A stretch of DNA of 64,000 nt from G963668605 sp963668605 (GTDB lineage Bacteria; Acidobacteriota; Terriglobia; Bryobacterales; Bryobacteraceae): NCBI GenBank assembly GCA_963668605.1, contig OY764903.1, positions 3,968,001 to 4,032,000 on the forward strand, written 5' to 3'. The translations under genes and the position numbers were made by a program. This document shows positions 25,009 through 32,944 of the stretch, one piece after another; the first letter of the stretch is position 1, and each line of letters opens with the position of its first letter. The notes under the pieces were generated by a model that did no database searches, was not told the origin of the DNA, and was given only the letters and a program-made list of their open reading frames with translations.

Positions 25009-26082
25009 ATGCGGATACATTCGAGTGTGACCCGGCGCGCTGTGCTCGCGGGCCTGCCGGCGGCAGCGGCCGCCCAAGTCAAATTGCCCGGCAAGATTCG
25101 CCTGGCTCTGATCGGCATGGACGGCCATCCCAGCGAAATCACCCGGCCGCTCGCGCAGCTCCCGGATATCGAACTCGTCGCATTTGCGGAACCGTCCTCT
25201 GCGGCGGCGGACAAGTTCGTCAAGGCGAACGCGCGCCTCGGCCCCGCGAAACGCTATGCGGACTACCGACAGATGCTCGACGCCGAAAAGCTGGACATGG
25301 TCGCCGTCTGCAACAACAACGGTGAACGCGCAGGCGCGGTTCTCGCCTGCGTGCAGCGCAAGTTGCATGTGATCGCCGAGAAACCGCTGGCGCTGGCACG
25401 CGCCGATCTCGAGCGCATCCGGAAAGCGGTCCAGACTCAGGCCGTAAAACTCGGCATGTTGCTGCCGATGCGCTACGACCCGGCCTATCTCGCACTCAAG
25501 CAGATCGTCGACGCCGGCGAGATTGGCGAAGTCGCGCAGATTTCCGCGCAGAAATCCTACACGCTGGGCGACCGTCCGAAATGGATGCGCCATCACGCCA
25601 CTTACGGAGGCACCATCCCGTGGATCGGTATCCACATGATCGACCTGATGCGCTTCACCAGCGGCCGTGAGTTCACACAAGCAGCCTCCTTCGCCGCGCG
25701 CGTTGGCGCGCCACAAGCCGGCGAGATGGAGAACACCACGGGCACGCTCTTCCGCATGGACAACGGCGGTACGGCGGTTTTGCACATGGACTACCTGCGC
25801 CCGTCTACGGCGGGCAGCCACGGCGACGATCGCCTGCGCCTGGCTGGTACGAAAGGCGTGGCCGAATATATGGCAGCGACCGGCGTCACGCTCGCGACGG
25901 GCAGCGCCAAACCGCGCAAGATCACAGATCTGCCGAAGCCGGGCTCCGTCTTCGTCGATTTTGTTAATCACGTCTATAACGGGACGCCGGCAACGCTGAC
26001 ACTCACAGACATCTACCGCAATTGTGAAGTGACGCTCGGCGCGCAGGAGGCGGCGGAACGAGGCACGATCGTACGTTTGTAG
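25009..26082 (+). CDS. Gfo/Idh/MocA family oxidoreductase with Tat-like signal
   Basis: This 357-residue protein has a TRRAVLAGLPAAAAAQ N-terminus, a twin-arginine-type signal. A Rossmann domain follows in which the usual GxGxxG is replaced by MDGHPSE. The family Glu-Lys-Pro is at 124-126 (IAEKPLALA). The C-terminal substrate domain includes GGTIPWIGIHMIDLMRF. Such enzymes oxidise or reduce sugars with a tightly bound nicotinamide cofactor, which allows folded Tat export. It is followed directly, with no gap, by the GH5 gene. The altered nucleotide loop is worth noting. Confidence 0.82.
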   Translation: MRIHSSVTRRAVLAGLPAAAAAQVKLPGKIRLALIGMDGHPSEITRPLAQLPDIELVAFAEPSSAAADKFVKANARLGPAKRYADYRQMLDAEKLDMVAVCNNNGERAGAVLACVQRKLHVIAEKPLALARADLERIRKAVQTQAVKLGMLLPMRYDPAYLALKQIVDAGEIGEVAQISAQKSYTLGDRPKWMRHHATYGGTIPWIGIHMIDLMRFTSGREFTQAASFAARVGAPQAGEMENTTGTLFRMDNGGTAVLHMDYLRPSTAGSHGDDRLRLAGTKGVAEYMAATGVTLATGSAKPRKITDLPKPGSVFVDFVNHVYNGTPATLTLTDIYRNCEVTLGAQEAAERGTIVRL

Positions 26083-27081
26083 ATGTACTCGCACGAACAA
26101 GAAACCATGGCCCGATCCTTTCTACGCGGCGTAAACTTGGCCGGTGCGGAGTTTGGCGAGACGGAACTGCCCGGCACGCCTGGCACGCACTTCACCTATA
26201 ACAGCGAACGCAGTTTTCAGTACTTCGCGGAGAAGGGTTTCACGCTGTTCCGGTTGGCCCTACGCTGGGAACGGCTGCAGCCCGTGCTGCGCGGATCACT
26301 CGACGACTTCCACCTCGCTGCACTGAAGCAGAATGTCACGTGGGCGCACGCGCACGGAATCAAGCTGATCATCGAAATTCACAATTTTGGTGCGTTCCTC
26401 GATCTCTCGGGCCGCGAAATCATTCTGACCTCCGGCGTCGAGCTGGCTGATTTCTGGTTGCGCCTATCGGACGAATTCCGAAACGAACCGGCCGTGTATG
26501 CCTACGACCTGATGAACGAACCATGGAAGGCCGGCTCTCGCTGGAAAACAATTTCGCAAGAGACTCTCTCGGCCATCCGCAACAATGGCGATCACAAACT
26601 GATCGCCGTCCCCGGCATCGGATTCTCTGCCGCGCGCACCTGGCGCGAGACGCATGGACGCAAAGGCTGGATTCGCGATCCAGTCGACAACTTTGTCTAT
26701 GAGGCGCACCAGTATTTCGACAGCGACGACAGCGGCCGCTACAAGCTCTCCTACGACGAAGAACTGGCGTGCAATCCCAAGCTCGCTATCGAAGGCCCGG
26801 CGCGCCTGGCGCCGTTCGCCAAATGGTGCGAGCGCAACGGCGCGCGCGGCTACCTCGGCGAATACGGCGTCCCCGGCGGAGAACCGCGCTGGCTGGTTGT
26901 GCTCGACAATTTTCTAGTTGCTCTCGATAGGGCGGGCATGGACGGAACCTACTGGGCGGCCGGCGAGTGGTGGGGCCAGTATCCTCTCTCTGTGCAACCA
27001 ACCGCTGATTTCACGGTCGACAAACCTCAACTTGCGGTTCTGCTGCGGCACCTTGCGGCGGATGCACCCGCACCCGCTTGA
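26083..27081 (+). CDS. Glycoside hydrolase family 5-like (cellulase-type) enzyme
   Basis: This 332-residue TIM-barrel glycosidase opens with FLRGVNLAGAEFGE and FRLALRWERLQP. The acid/base is Glu146 in DLMNEPW and the nucleophile Glu260 in GEYGVPG. EAHQYFD supplies a further active-site His/Tyr. There is no signal peptide, so it is probably cytoplasmic, unlike its Tat-signal neighbours. The ATG at 26083 touches the preceding stop; an ATG at 26107 (MARSFLRG) is a reasonable alternative. It likely hydrolyses an imported beta-glucan or related oligosaccharide. Confidence 0.87.
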   Translation: MYSHEQETMARSFLRGVNLAGAEFGETELPGTPGTHFTYNSERSFQYFAEKGFTLFRLALRWERLQPVLRGSLDDFHLAALKQNVTWAHAHGIKLIIEIHNFGAFLDLSGREIILTSGVELADFWLRLSDEFRNEPAVYAYDLMNEPWKAGSRWKTISQETLSAIRNNGDHKLIAVPGIGFSAARTWRETHGRKGWIRDPVDNFVYEAHQYFDSDDSGRYKLSYDEELACNPKLAIEGPARLAPFAKWCERNGARGYLGEYGVPGGEPRWLVVLDNFLVALDRAGMDGTYWAAGEWWGQYPLSVQPTADFTVDKPQLAVLLRHLAADAPAPA

Positions 27082-27122
27082 GTTCGGATACAATCGAGCT
27101 TCGCCGAAGGAGCGATTCCAAA

Positions 27123-28526
27123 GTGACGCGTCGCAAATTCATGCGCTCGGCCGCAACGCTGGCCGCCGCCCCGCTACTCTCGCATGCCGCCGGGGAACGG
27201 CCCCCGAATATCATCTTTATCCTGGCCGACGATCTCGGCTGGGGCGACCTCGGCTGCTATGGCAACAAGCAGATCCGCACGCCCTCACTAGATCGCATCG
27301 CGCGGCAGGGCACGCTCTTCACGCAGTTCTATGTCGCCAATCCGGTTTGCTCGCCGAGCCGCACCGCGTTCATGACCAGCCACTTTCCGGCCCAGCACGC
27401 CGTGCACGGACACTTCGCAACACCGCAACTCAACGCGCAACGCGGCATGCCGAATTTTCTCGACCCATCCGTCACAACTCTGCCTCGGCTCCTGCAAAAG
27501 GCCGGTTACCGGACTGCGCATTACGGCAAGTGGCACCTCGGAAGTGGCCCAGATGCGCCCATGCCTAAAGCTTACGGTTTCGACGAAACGCGTACCATCG
27601 TCTCAAACGAAAAAGTCTTCCCCGCATCGGACCCGTATTTCTGGGCGAAGTCGAGCGGCATGATCGTCGACGAGGCCATCGGTTTCATCGAAAAAAATCG
27701 TGACCGGCCATTCTACATCAATGCCTGGATGCTGCTGCCGCATGCCACGCTCAATCCGACTGACGAACAGATGAAGCCTTACGAACGCTTCGCGCCCGCC
27801 CCCAACGTGAAACACAAAGGCGCGATGCAGATCTACTACGCTTCCCTCAGCAACATGGACGAGGAGATCGGGCGGCTCATGAAGCGTCTCGACGAACTGG
27901 GCCTGGCGGAGAATACGCTCGTGCTGTTTTCGAGCGACAACGGCCCGGAGGACATCCATATCAGCAACGCGAGCCATAGCGCCGTAGGCGAACCCGGGCC
28001 ATTCCGCGGCCGCAAGCGCAGCCTGTATGAGGGCGGAGTCCGCCTGCCGTTCCTCGCCCGCTGGCCGGGCCGCATCCCAGCGGGACGCGTCGAGAGTAGT
28101 TCCGTGCTCGCCTCCGTTGACTTTCTCCCGACACTTTGCCGCCTTGCGGGCTCGCCCGCACCCGATTCGGTGAAGGCACAGGGCGAGGACGTGAGCGATA
28201 TCCTGAGGGGCGCCTCGCGTGCTCGCACGAAACCACTCTACTGGGAATGGCGCTTCAACATCATCGGCTATCATGTCAATCGCAGCCCGATCCTCGCTAT
28301 CCGCGACGGCAAATGGAAACTGCTGATGAACCCCGACAAGAGCCGCGTGGAACTCTACGACATCCCCAACGACCCAATGGAGATGACGAACATGGCTGCC
28401 GGCAACGCCGCCGTCGTATTGGATCTCTCCAAGAAAGTACTGGCGTGGCAAAAGACGCTGCCACCTGGACCGATGGATCCGAATGCGGGCAAAATCGACT
28501 ACCCTTGGCCCCGATCAGCTAAATGA
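27123..28526 (+). CDS. Tat-exported sulfatase (arylsulfatase type)
   Basis: This 467-residue enzyme has a twin-arginine start VTRRKFMRSAATLAAAP. The GTG at 27123 is chosen because GAAGGAG precedes it at 27105-27111 and because a longer reading from 27078 would bury the signal. ADDLGWGDLGCYG supplies metal ligands. Cys76 in CSPSR is the residue normally converted to formylglycine, and SSDNGPE gives the second metal-binding Asp/Asn. It should hydrolyse sulfate esters in the periplasm. A TACAAT box lies at 27089-27094. No formylglycine-generating enzyme gene is in this window. Confidence 0.92.
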   Translation: MTRRKFMRSAATLAAAPLLSHAAGERPPNIIFILADDLGWGDLGCYGNKQIRTPSLDRIARQGTLFTQFYVANPVCSPSRTAFMTSHFPAQHAVHGHFATPQLNAQRGMPNFLDPSVTTLPRLLQKAGYRTAHYGKWHLGSGPDAPMPKAYGFDETRTIVSNEKVFPASDPYFWAKSSGMIVDEAIGFIEKNRDRPFYINAWMLLPHATLNPTDEQMKPYERFAPAPNVKHKGAMQIYYASLSNMDEEIGRLMKRLDELGLAENTLVLFSSDNGPEDIHISNASHSAVGEPGPFRGRKRSLYEGGVRLPFLARWPGRIPAGRVESSSVLASVDFLPTLCRLAGSPAPDSVKAQGEDVSDILRGASRARTKPLYWEWRFNIIGYHVNRSPILAIRDGKWKLLMNPDKSRVELYDIPNDPMEMTNMAAGNAAVVLDLSKKVLAWQKTLPPGPMDPNAGKIDYPWPRSAK

Positions 28527-28536
28527 GTGCGCACTC
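28525..28536. repeat. Perfect 12-base palindrome at the sulfatase stop
   Basis: GAGTGCGCACTC begins within the sulfatase TGA stop codon. It may fold as a small hairpin at the end of the message or bind a dimeric protein. Confidence 0.4.
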
Positions 28537-28631
28537 TTGGGTCAGCATGGGGCATTTCGCGCACGCCTGCGGAGATTCCCCGCAGTACGGAGCCGTGGCA
28601 CAGTGCTATGTAACTGGAACGACACACAATT

Positions 28632-28714
28632 CACTTTGGCACTGAAAGTGTACTTAGAAGGTCAACTTAAAGTAGTCATCGACTACAACATCGCAAGCGA
28701 CGGCCCCAGCCGTC
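28632..28714. other. Three consecutive short hairpins, candidate structured RNA
   Basis: Perfect six-base stems occur at 28632-28650 (CACTTT/AAAGTG, 7-base loop), 28672-28686 (GTAGTC/GACTAC, 3-base loop) and 28699-28714 (GACGGC/GCCGTC, 4-base loop). Together with the terminator-like hairpin just downstream they form an evenly spaced array. They may belong to a small RNA or a 3' untranslated region. The stems differ in sequence, so this is not a CRISPR-type repeat. Confidence 0.35.
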
Positions 28715-28726
28715 ACTTACCCTCGA

Positions 28727-28754
28727 AAAGCCCTGGACCTCCGACCGGGGCTTT
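28727..28754. terminator. Bidirectional intrinsic terminator candidate
   Basis: AAAGCCCTGG pairs with CCGGGGCTTT (ten pairs including one G-U) around an 8-base loop. On the minus strand the stem is followed by TTTTC, and on the plus strand by TTTCTCCTT. It sits between convergent genes, as expected for a shared terminator. Confidence 0.65.
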
Positions 28755-28885
28755 CTCCTTCCAGGGGCTTCAGCAAACCGGGAGTGTTCCTAGCGCCCCG
28801 GAATCCTGCGCTACGGCGGCGACAGAACTTTCGATGACGTATCTCCGCCGACGAAGCATTTTCTTGTCCGCGTACTGTTCCGAGG

Positions 28886-30640
28886 TCAGGGCGCCAGAGG
28901 GCTTCTTCGCGGCGGACCCTGAGCTTTGGAAGGGGAAAAGCCGCTAGACCGATAGACAATGCGTCCTTCGAGAATCGTCATCAACGGCTCGATGTTCTTA
29001 ATCTGCGCTTCGGGGCAGGCCAGGTAATCACGATCGATCACCACCAAATCTGCCAGCTTGCCTTTCTCGATGGAACCGCGCTCCTTCTCTGCGAACTGCA
29101 TATAGGCCGGCCAGATGGTGTGGGTCTTCAGAGCTTCTACACGCGAGATACGCTCTTCGGGATGCATGACCTTACCGCGAATGGTCAGTCGCGTAATTTC
29201 GCTCCACATGCTTAGGAACGGATTGTACGGATTCACAGCGCCATTCTTGTCGTGTCCGATCATGTGATCGCTTCCTGCGGCCACGATGATTCCCGCATCA
29301 ATGTAAGAACGCAGAGGATAGAAATAGCGCATCCCTTCATAGCCGAAAACCTGTTCCAGCGCGGGCCCGTCCAGGTAAAGCCACGGAGCCTGCACGTCGG
29401 CAAGAAGGCCCATCTTCTTCATGCGCGCAATCGCTTCCGGACTTTGAAAGCTGGCATGCATTAAGTGTGTTCGAGTGGGTGCGATCGGCGCCTCACGATC
29501 GAGCGCTTCGAGCGTATCCAGAAAAGCGTCGATAGCGCCGCCACCCTGGCTGTGTGTCGTCAACTGCCATCCGCGCTGGCGCGCCGCGCGCATCACATCG
29601 AGCAACTTCGCGGGCGGCACGAAAAGCTGTCCGCGATCATCCGGATCGGTCTTGCCATAGAGCTGCTTTCCGAAAGCGCCATAGGGGTACCGCTGAAAAG
29701 CAGTGCCAATCGTCATGCCGCCATCCAAGGTCAACTTGAACGTGCCGAACTTGAGCCAGGCGTCTCCGGAGTGCATCGTGAAAGCCGCGGATTGAATTTC
29801 TTTCTTCAACGCCTCCGCGGATTGCGACGCATCCAGACGCCACGTGAGAACTGTGCGAACCGGCAATCGCCCAGCGGCTTTCAGCTTCTGATAAAGCGCG
29901 ATCTGTTCGGCGTCCACCGCGCGATCGCCCACTGCCGTCAGCCCGGCAGCCACGTAACGCTTGAGTTGCTGCTCCAGCGCATCAAGCTTTTCTGATTCGC
30001 TGAAGTGCTCCGCACGATCGAGGCCCTTGATCAGCGATGACGCGTTCTTCAGAATTCCTGTGGGCTCGCCCTTGGCATCCTTCACAATTTCGCCGCCCGG
30101 CGGATTCGGAGTGTTGCGGTCTATACCGCACTTGCGCAACGCGTAAGAATTCAGAATGACGACATAGCTCGCATCGAAGAGCACTGGATGATCCCGGTCC
30201 ACATCCAGCAGCTCGCGTGTGGGCATGCGTATTTCCGCGAGGCGTGTAGGGAACGTGCGCGGTACAACAATCCAGTCGCCCTTTGGTGTGCTGGCTGCGC
30301 GCCGCCGGATATAGGCTTCGACGGCGGCAAACGAATCGAGCGGCGGCAAGGGTGCGCGGAACTCGCTGAGTGCAGCCCCGAGCGCGTGGACGTGTGCGTC
30401 GATCAATCCGGGCAGCAGCATGCGGCCATGCAGATCGATCATTTCGGTTCTCGCGCCACGCTCAGCTTTCAGCACGGACGAATTGGAACCGGCAGCGACG
30501 ATCCGTCCGGCTTTGATCGCGACGGCCTCTTGTATCGTGAAGCGCTCATCAACAGTAACGACCTTGCCGTTGTGCAGAATCAGGTCCGCATCCGCCGCGT
30601 AGGCTAGTGTAGCCAGTGCGAAAAAAACAGTCAGGAACAT
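28886..30640 (-). CDS. Exported amidohydrolase (YtcJ-like, amidohydrolase-3 type)
   Basis: This 584-residue protein starts at ATG 30640 with a short signal peptide (MFLTVFFALATLAYA). LILHNGKVVTVDERF opens the beta-sandwich. The metal pair is His83/His85 in LPGLIDAHVHAL, and VAAGSDHMIGHD carries the C-terminal Asp. The C-terminal VIDRDYLACPEAQI closes the sandwich. Members hydrolyse N-substituted formamides and other amides. Unlike the permease fusion near 20 kb, the metal ligands are present. It lies downstream of the winged-helix/TPR regulator on the same strand, about 117 bases away. Confidence 0.87.
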   Translation of the reverse strand: MFLTVFFALATLAYAADADLILHNGKVVTVDERFTIQEAVAIKAGRIVAAGSNSSVLKAERGARTEMIDLHGRMLLPGLIDAHVHALGAALSEFRAPLPPLDSFAAVEAYIRRRAASTPKGDWIVVPRTFPTRLAEIRMPTRELLDVDRDHPVLFDASYVVILNSYALRKCGIDRNTPNPPGGEIVKDAKGEPTGILKNASSLIKGLDRAEHFSESEKLDALEQQLKRYVAAGLTAVGDRAVDAEQIALYQKLKAAGRLPVRTVLTWRLDASQSAEALKKEIQSAAFTMHSGDAWLKFGTFKLTLDGGMTIGTAFQRYPYGAFGKQLYGKTDPDDRGQLFVPPAKLLDVMRAARQRGWQLTTHSQGGGAIDAFLDTLEALDREAPIAPTRTHLMHASFQSPEAIARMKKMGLLADVQAPWLYLDGPALEQVFGYEGMRYFYPLRSYIDAGIIVAAGSDHMIGHDKNGAVNPYNPFLSMWSEITRLTIRGKVMHPEERISRVEALKTHTIWPAYMQFAEKERGSIEKGKLADLVVIDRDYLACPEAQIKNIEPLMTILEGRIVYRSSGFSPSKAQGPPRRSPLAP

Positions 30641-30757
30641 TTGCGCCTCAAGGTGGCGGTCAGGACGCGCAGTCTCGCCCGTATTAATACCACCCACAGG
30701 ATGTTACTGCCCTCCCGCTCGACAAGTCAAACGAACGGCCGCGGCCGCAAACCAAGG

Positions 30758-32578
30758 TCAGGAACCGACAGGGCAAGCGGAGCCGAATCCGATGCGAGTG
30801 AGGATGCCGTGGAAGCGGGGATCGGAACGTATGCCGTCGTAGCGGGGGTCGATAAGGGCGGATACCAACTCATAAGCCCGCACTTCGCAGGCCTTTTGCA
30901 GCCACTCGAAGGCGGGCTCGCGTTCGTCGAGGCCGATATAGATCAGGGCGGATTCGAAGGGCGATACGTAGCGATTACGGGCTAGGGACTCCAGTTCGTA
31001 GAGCATGGCGACGGCCTGTTCCCGCTTGCCCCAGAGCGCATAGCCATGGCCCAACGCGCCCATCATGCGAGGACTGCCGTGGGAGAAAAGGAGCGCCTTC
31101 TGAAAAGCCTCGACTGCCTCCGCGTACCGGGCCTTCTGTTCAAGAGCCAGGCCGAGTGCCCAATAGCCGCCCGCGAAGGTGGAGTCGAGTGAGATCGTCG
31201 CCTGGGCCTGCGCGATGGCCTCGTCGCACCTGCGCTGGAACAGGAGCAGCATGGCGACATCGCGATTGATGCTGAGAGAGAGGGGATCGAGTTCGCGCGC
31301 GCGAGTCATTTCGGCTAGCGCCTCGTCGAGGCGGCCGACCGCGGCGAGGTAGGTGATTGAGTACCAGTGACGTGCGGTGGCGTAGGCCGGGTTGAGAGAG
31401 AGCGCAATGCGGTACTCCTCTTCGGCGCCCTTCCAATCCCAGTCATACGTGGCCAGAACGTGGGCAAGAGAGGTATGCGCTTCCGCGAGCGAAGCGTCGA
31501 TTTCCACAGCGCGTTTCGCCGCCACCTTGGAGACCACGCGCACGCGGGTCGGCGGAGCCGCTCCGTAATTGCCGAGCAGGGTACTGGCATCCGCGAGTCC
31601 GGTATAGGCCAAGGCATAGTTGGAATCCTCGGCGATGGCCTGCTGGAAGTAGTCGCCGGCCTTTTGCAGGCTCTCCTCCGAACGCATGTTCCACTGAAAG
31701 CGGCCCTTGAGATAGAGGTGGTGAGCGATCGGGTTATTGGTGTAGCGCTTGAGAAGGGAAGCCTTCTGACCGTCCACAAGGTGAATGCGCAGGGTTTCCA
31801 CGATGGCCTGGGAGATCTCCTCCTGAATGGCGAAGATATGCTCGAGACGGCGATCGAAGGTCTCGGACCAGAGGTAGCTGCCATCGGCGACCTGGATCAA
31901 CTGGGCGGTAATGCGTACACGGTCGCCGGCTTTGCGGACGCTGCCTTGCAACACGGTAGCTACTTTCAGTTGATCGCCGACTTTGCGGATGTCTTGGGAG
32001 CGGCCTTTCAGACGGAACGAGGACGGCGCTGCGACGACACGCAACGGTTCAACTTTAGTGAGGGCGGTGATCAGCTCTTCGGTCATGCCATCGCAGAAGT
32101 ATTCCTGGTTCTTTTCCGGGCTATGGTCGGCAAAAGGGAGGACAGCAATACTAGCGCGAGAAGGCGACTCCAACTGCTGCGCGAGGGGCGGCAATTTGGA
32201 CGCGGCATCGTAAGCAAGAAAGGCGGCGACGTAGGACCCCTTGGGTACGTCGATGTGAACGGGGTCTCCCCGGCCTTCAGTCTCGTAGTATTTCCGCAGT
32301 CGCAGGCGCAAGCGGCCAGCCTCGACGCGCACTATAGGATCGATGCGGGGATCGAAGCTGTCCTTGCGATCGAAGGCCTCTCGCCCGACGACATACTCCT
32401 TGAGCTGGTGCGGGCAGCCATCGAGTGAGCGAGTGACGGCAAAGTGAAGAAAGCGGCTGAGACGGTCGGCGCCGCGGAACAGCGAGCTCGCGAGAATGCG
32501 CTGCAATTGGGCTTCAACCGCGGCCCGATCCGGGACCGAAGGACCACCCAATTCAGTGGTTTTGATATGTGCCGTCAT
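30758..32578 (-). CDS. Winged-helix/TolB-like/TPR regulator
   Basis: This 606-residue soluble protein has an N-terminal DNA-binding-like domain (about 20-125; LKEYVVGREAFDRKDSFDPR and VEAGRLRLRLRKYYE). A TolB N-terminal/FlgO-like domain follows (about 143-265; IAVLPFADHSPEKNQEYFCD). TPR helices run from about 275 to the end. This order is common in acidobacterial regulators related to the adenylate-cyclase/CadC-like group. No transmembrane helix is seen. It diverges from a TonB-receptor promoter region containing three GTTAC units, so it may control receptor expression. The ATG at 32578 is preferred; a TTG at 32608 is an alternative. Its 5' half is duplicated at 38125-38778. Confidence 0.82.
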   Translation of the reverse strand: MTAHIKTTELGGPSVPDRAAVEAQLQRILASSLFRGADRLSRFLHFAVTRSLDGCPHQLKEYVVGREAFDRKDSFDPRIDPIVRVEAGRLRLRLRKYYETEGRGDPVHIDVPKGSYVAAFLAYDAASKLPPLAQQLESPSRASIAVLPFADHSPEKNQEYFCDGMTEELITALTKVEPLRVVAAPSSFRLKGRSQDIRKVGDQLKVATVLQGSVRKAGDRVRITAQLIQVADGSYLWSETFDRRLEHIFAIQEEISQAIVETLRIHLVDGQKASLLKRYTNNPIAHHLYLKGRFQWNMRSEESLQKAGDYFQQAIAEDSNYALAYTGLADASTLLGNYGAAPPTRVRVVSKVAAKRAVEIDASLAEAHTSLAHVLATYDWDWKGAEEEYRIALSLNPAYATARHWYSITYLAAVGRLDEALAEMTRARELDPLSLSINRDVAMLLLFQRRCDEAIAQAQATISLDSTFAGGYWALGLALEQKARYAEAVEAFQKALLFSHGSPRMMGALGHGYALWGKREQAVAMLYELESLARNRYVSPFESALIYIGLDEREPAFEWLQKACEVRAYELVSALIDPRYDGIRSDPRFHGILTRIGFGSACPVGS

Positions 32579-32704
32579 AACGAGCCGCCGGGCTCCGCCG
32601 CGGCGCAAGCCGCTCTTAGGCTACTTAAAGGTATCATTGCCGCTGGAACATCTCAAGCACGTGCTAAGCGATTGAACTGAAATAGTCTATGACTCGAGAC
32701 GCGT

Positions 32705-32720
32705 GTTACCGTTACGTTAC
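32705..32720 (+). promoter_or_regulatory. Triple GTTAC element in regulator/receptor gap, copy 1
   Basis: GTTAC occurs at 32705-32709, 32711-32715 and 32716-32720. It lies in the divergent gap between the regulator and the receptor start and is unchanged in the second repeat copy, although nearby bases differ. It is a candidate operator. Confidence 0.4.
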
Positions 32721-32768
32721 TGCCGCCTCGAAATAATCCGTGTCAAGATCTCTCCCAGAGGTCACACG

Positions 32769-32930
32769 ATGAAACGATTACTGTGGATTCCAGCAGCCCT
32801 TCTTTCGTTGATGCCCCTTTGGGGCCAGAGCACCAGCGGAACGATCACCGGCACGGTGACGGATCCGACGGACGCCATAGTGGCCGGCGCCAAGGTGGCG
32901 CTGGTCAGCGAGGATACGAGCGCGCGGTGA
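32769..32930 (+). pseudogene. Truncated TonB receptor N-terminus (53 codons), possible leader peptide
   Basis: This frame encodes a signal peptide (MKRLLWIPAALLSLMPLWGQ) and the first strands of a carboxypeptidase-regulatory-like domain, then stops at TGA 32928-32930. The same start is found in the full receptor gene at 38969, where the codons at the stop position are CGG-GAG. AGAGG lies upstream at normal spacing, so it is probably still translated. The next receptor gene starts 15 bases after the stop, so this fragment may now act as a translated leader. It is most simply the remnant left by segment integration. Confidence 0.85.
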
Positions 32931-32944
32931 GAGGCGGTCGAATT

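Larger units (their letters stand above)
28527..28885. other. Gene-free convergent gap with a series of hairpins
   Basis: This 359-base gap separates a plus-strand sulfatase from a minus-strand amidohydrolase. No convincing gene is seen. Its left half is less GC-rich than the surroundings and contains three separate perfect hairpins, followed by a strong terminator-like hairpin at 28727-28754. On the minus strand, 28767-28885 reads through without a stop in one frame but matches nothing recognised. Confidence 0.6.
31924..32938. repeat. Long direct repeat, copy 1
   Basis: About 1,015 bases, near-identical to 38125-39138 in the same orientation; roughly 32 differences were counted by eye, giving about 97% identity. 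It spans the 5' ~220 codons of the winged-helix/TPR regulator, the divergent promoter region, and the first ~57 codons of a TonB receptor. In this copy the regulator continues intact and the receptor frame stops at 32930. Homology ends seven bases before the ATG of the next receptor gene. No transposase or terminal inverted repeat is seen. Confidence 0.92.

Noticed and set aside
24913..26100. Minus-strand frame of about 395 codons opposite the Gfo/Idh/MocA gene
   Set aside because: It is Arg/His-rich with no family resemblance and is the mirror of a real gene.
28632..28754. Hairpin array read as a CRISPR array
   Set aside because: The stems have different sequences and lengths, there are no constant repeats with spacers, and no cas genes are near.
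30736..30747. GC-only palindrome CGGCCGCGGCCG downstream of the regulator gene
   Set aside because: In GC-rich DNA a short GC-only palindrome is likely by chance, and no T-run or flanking structure supports a function.
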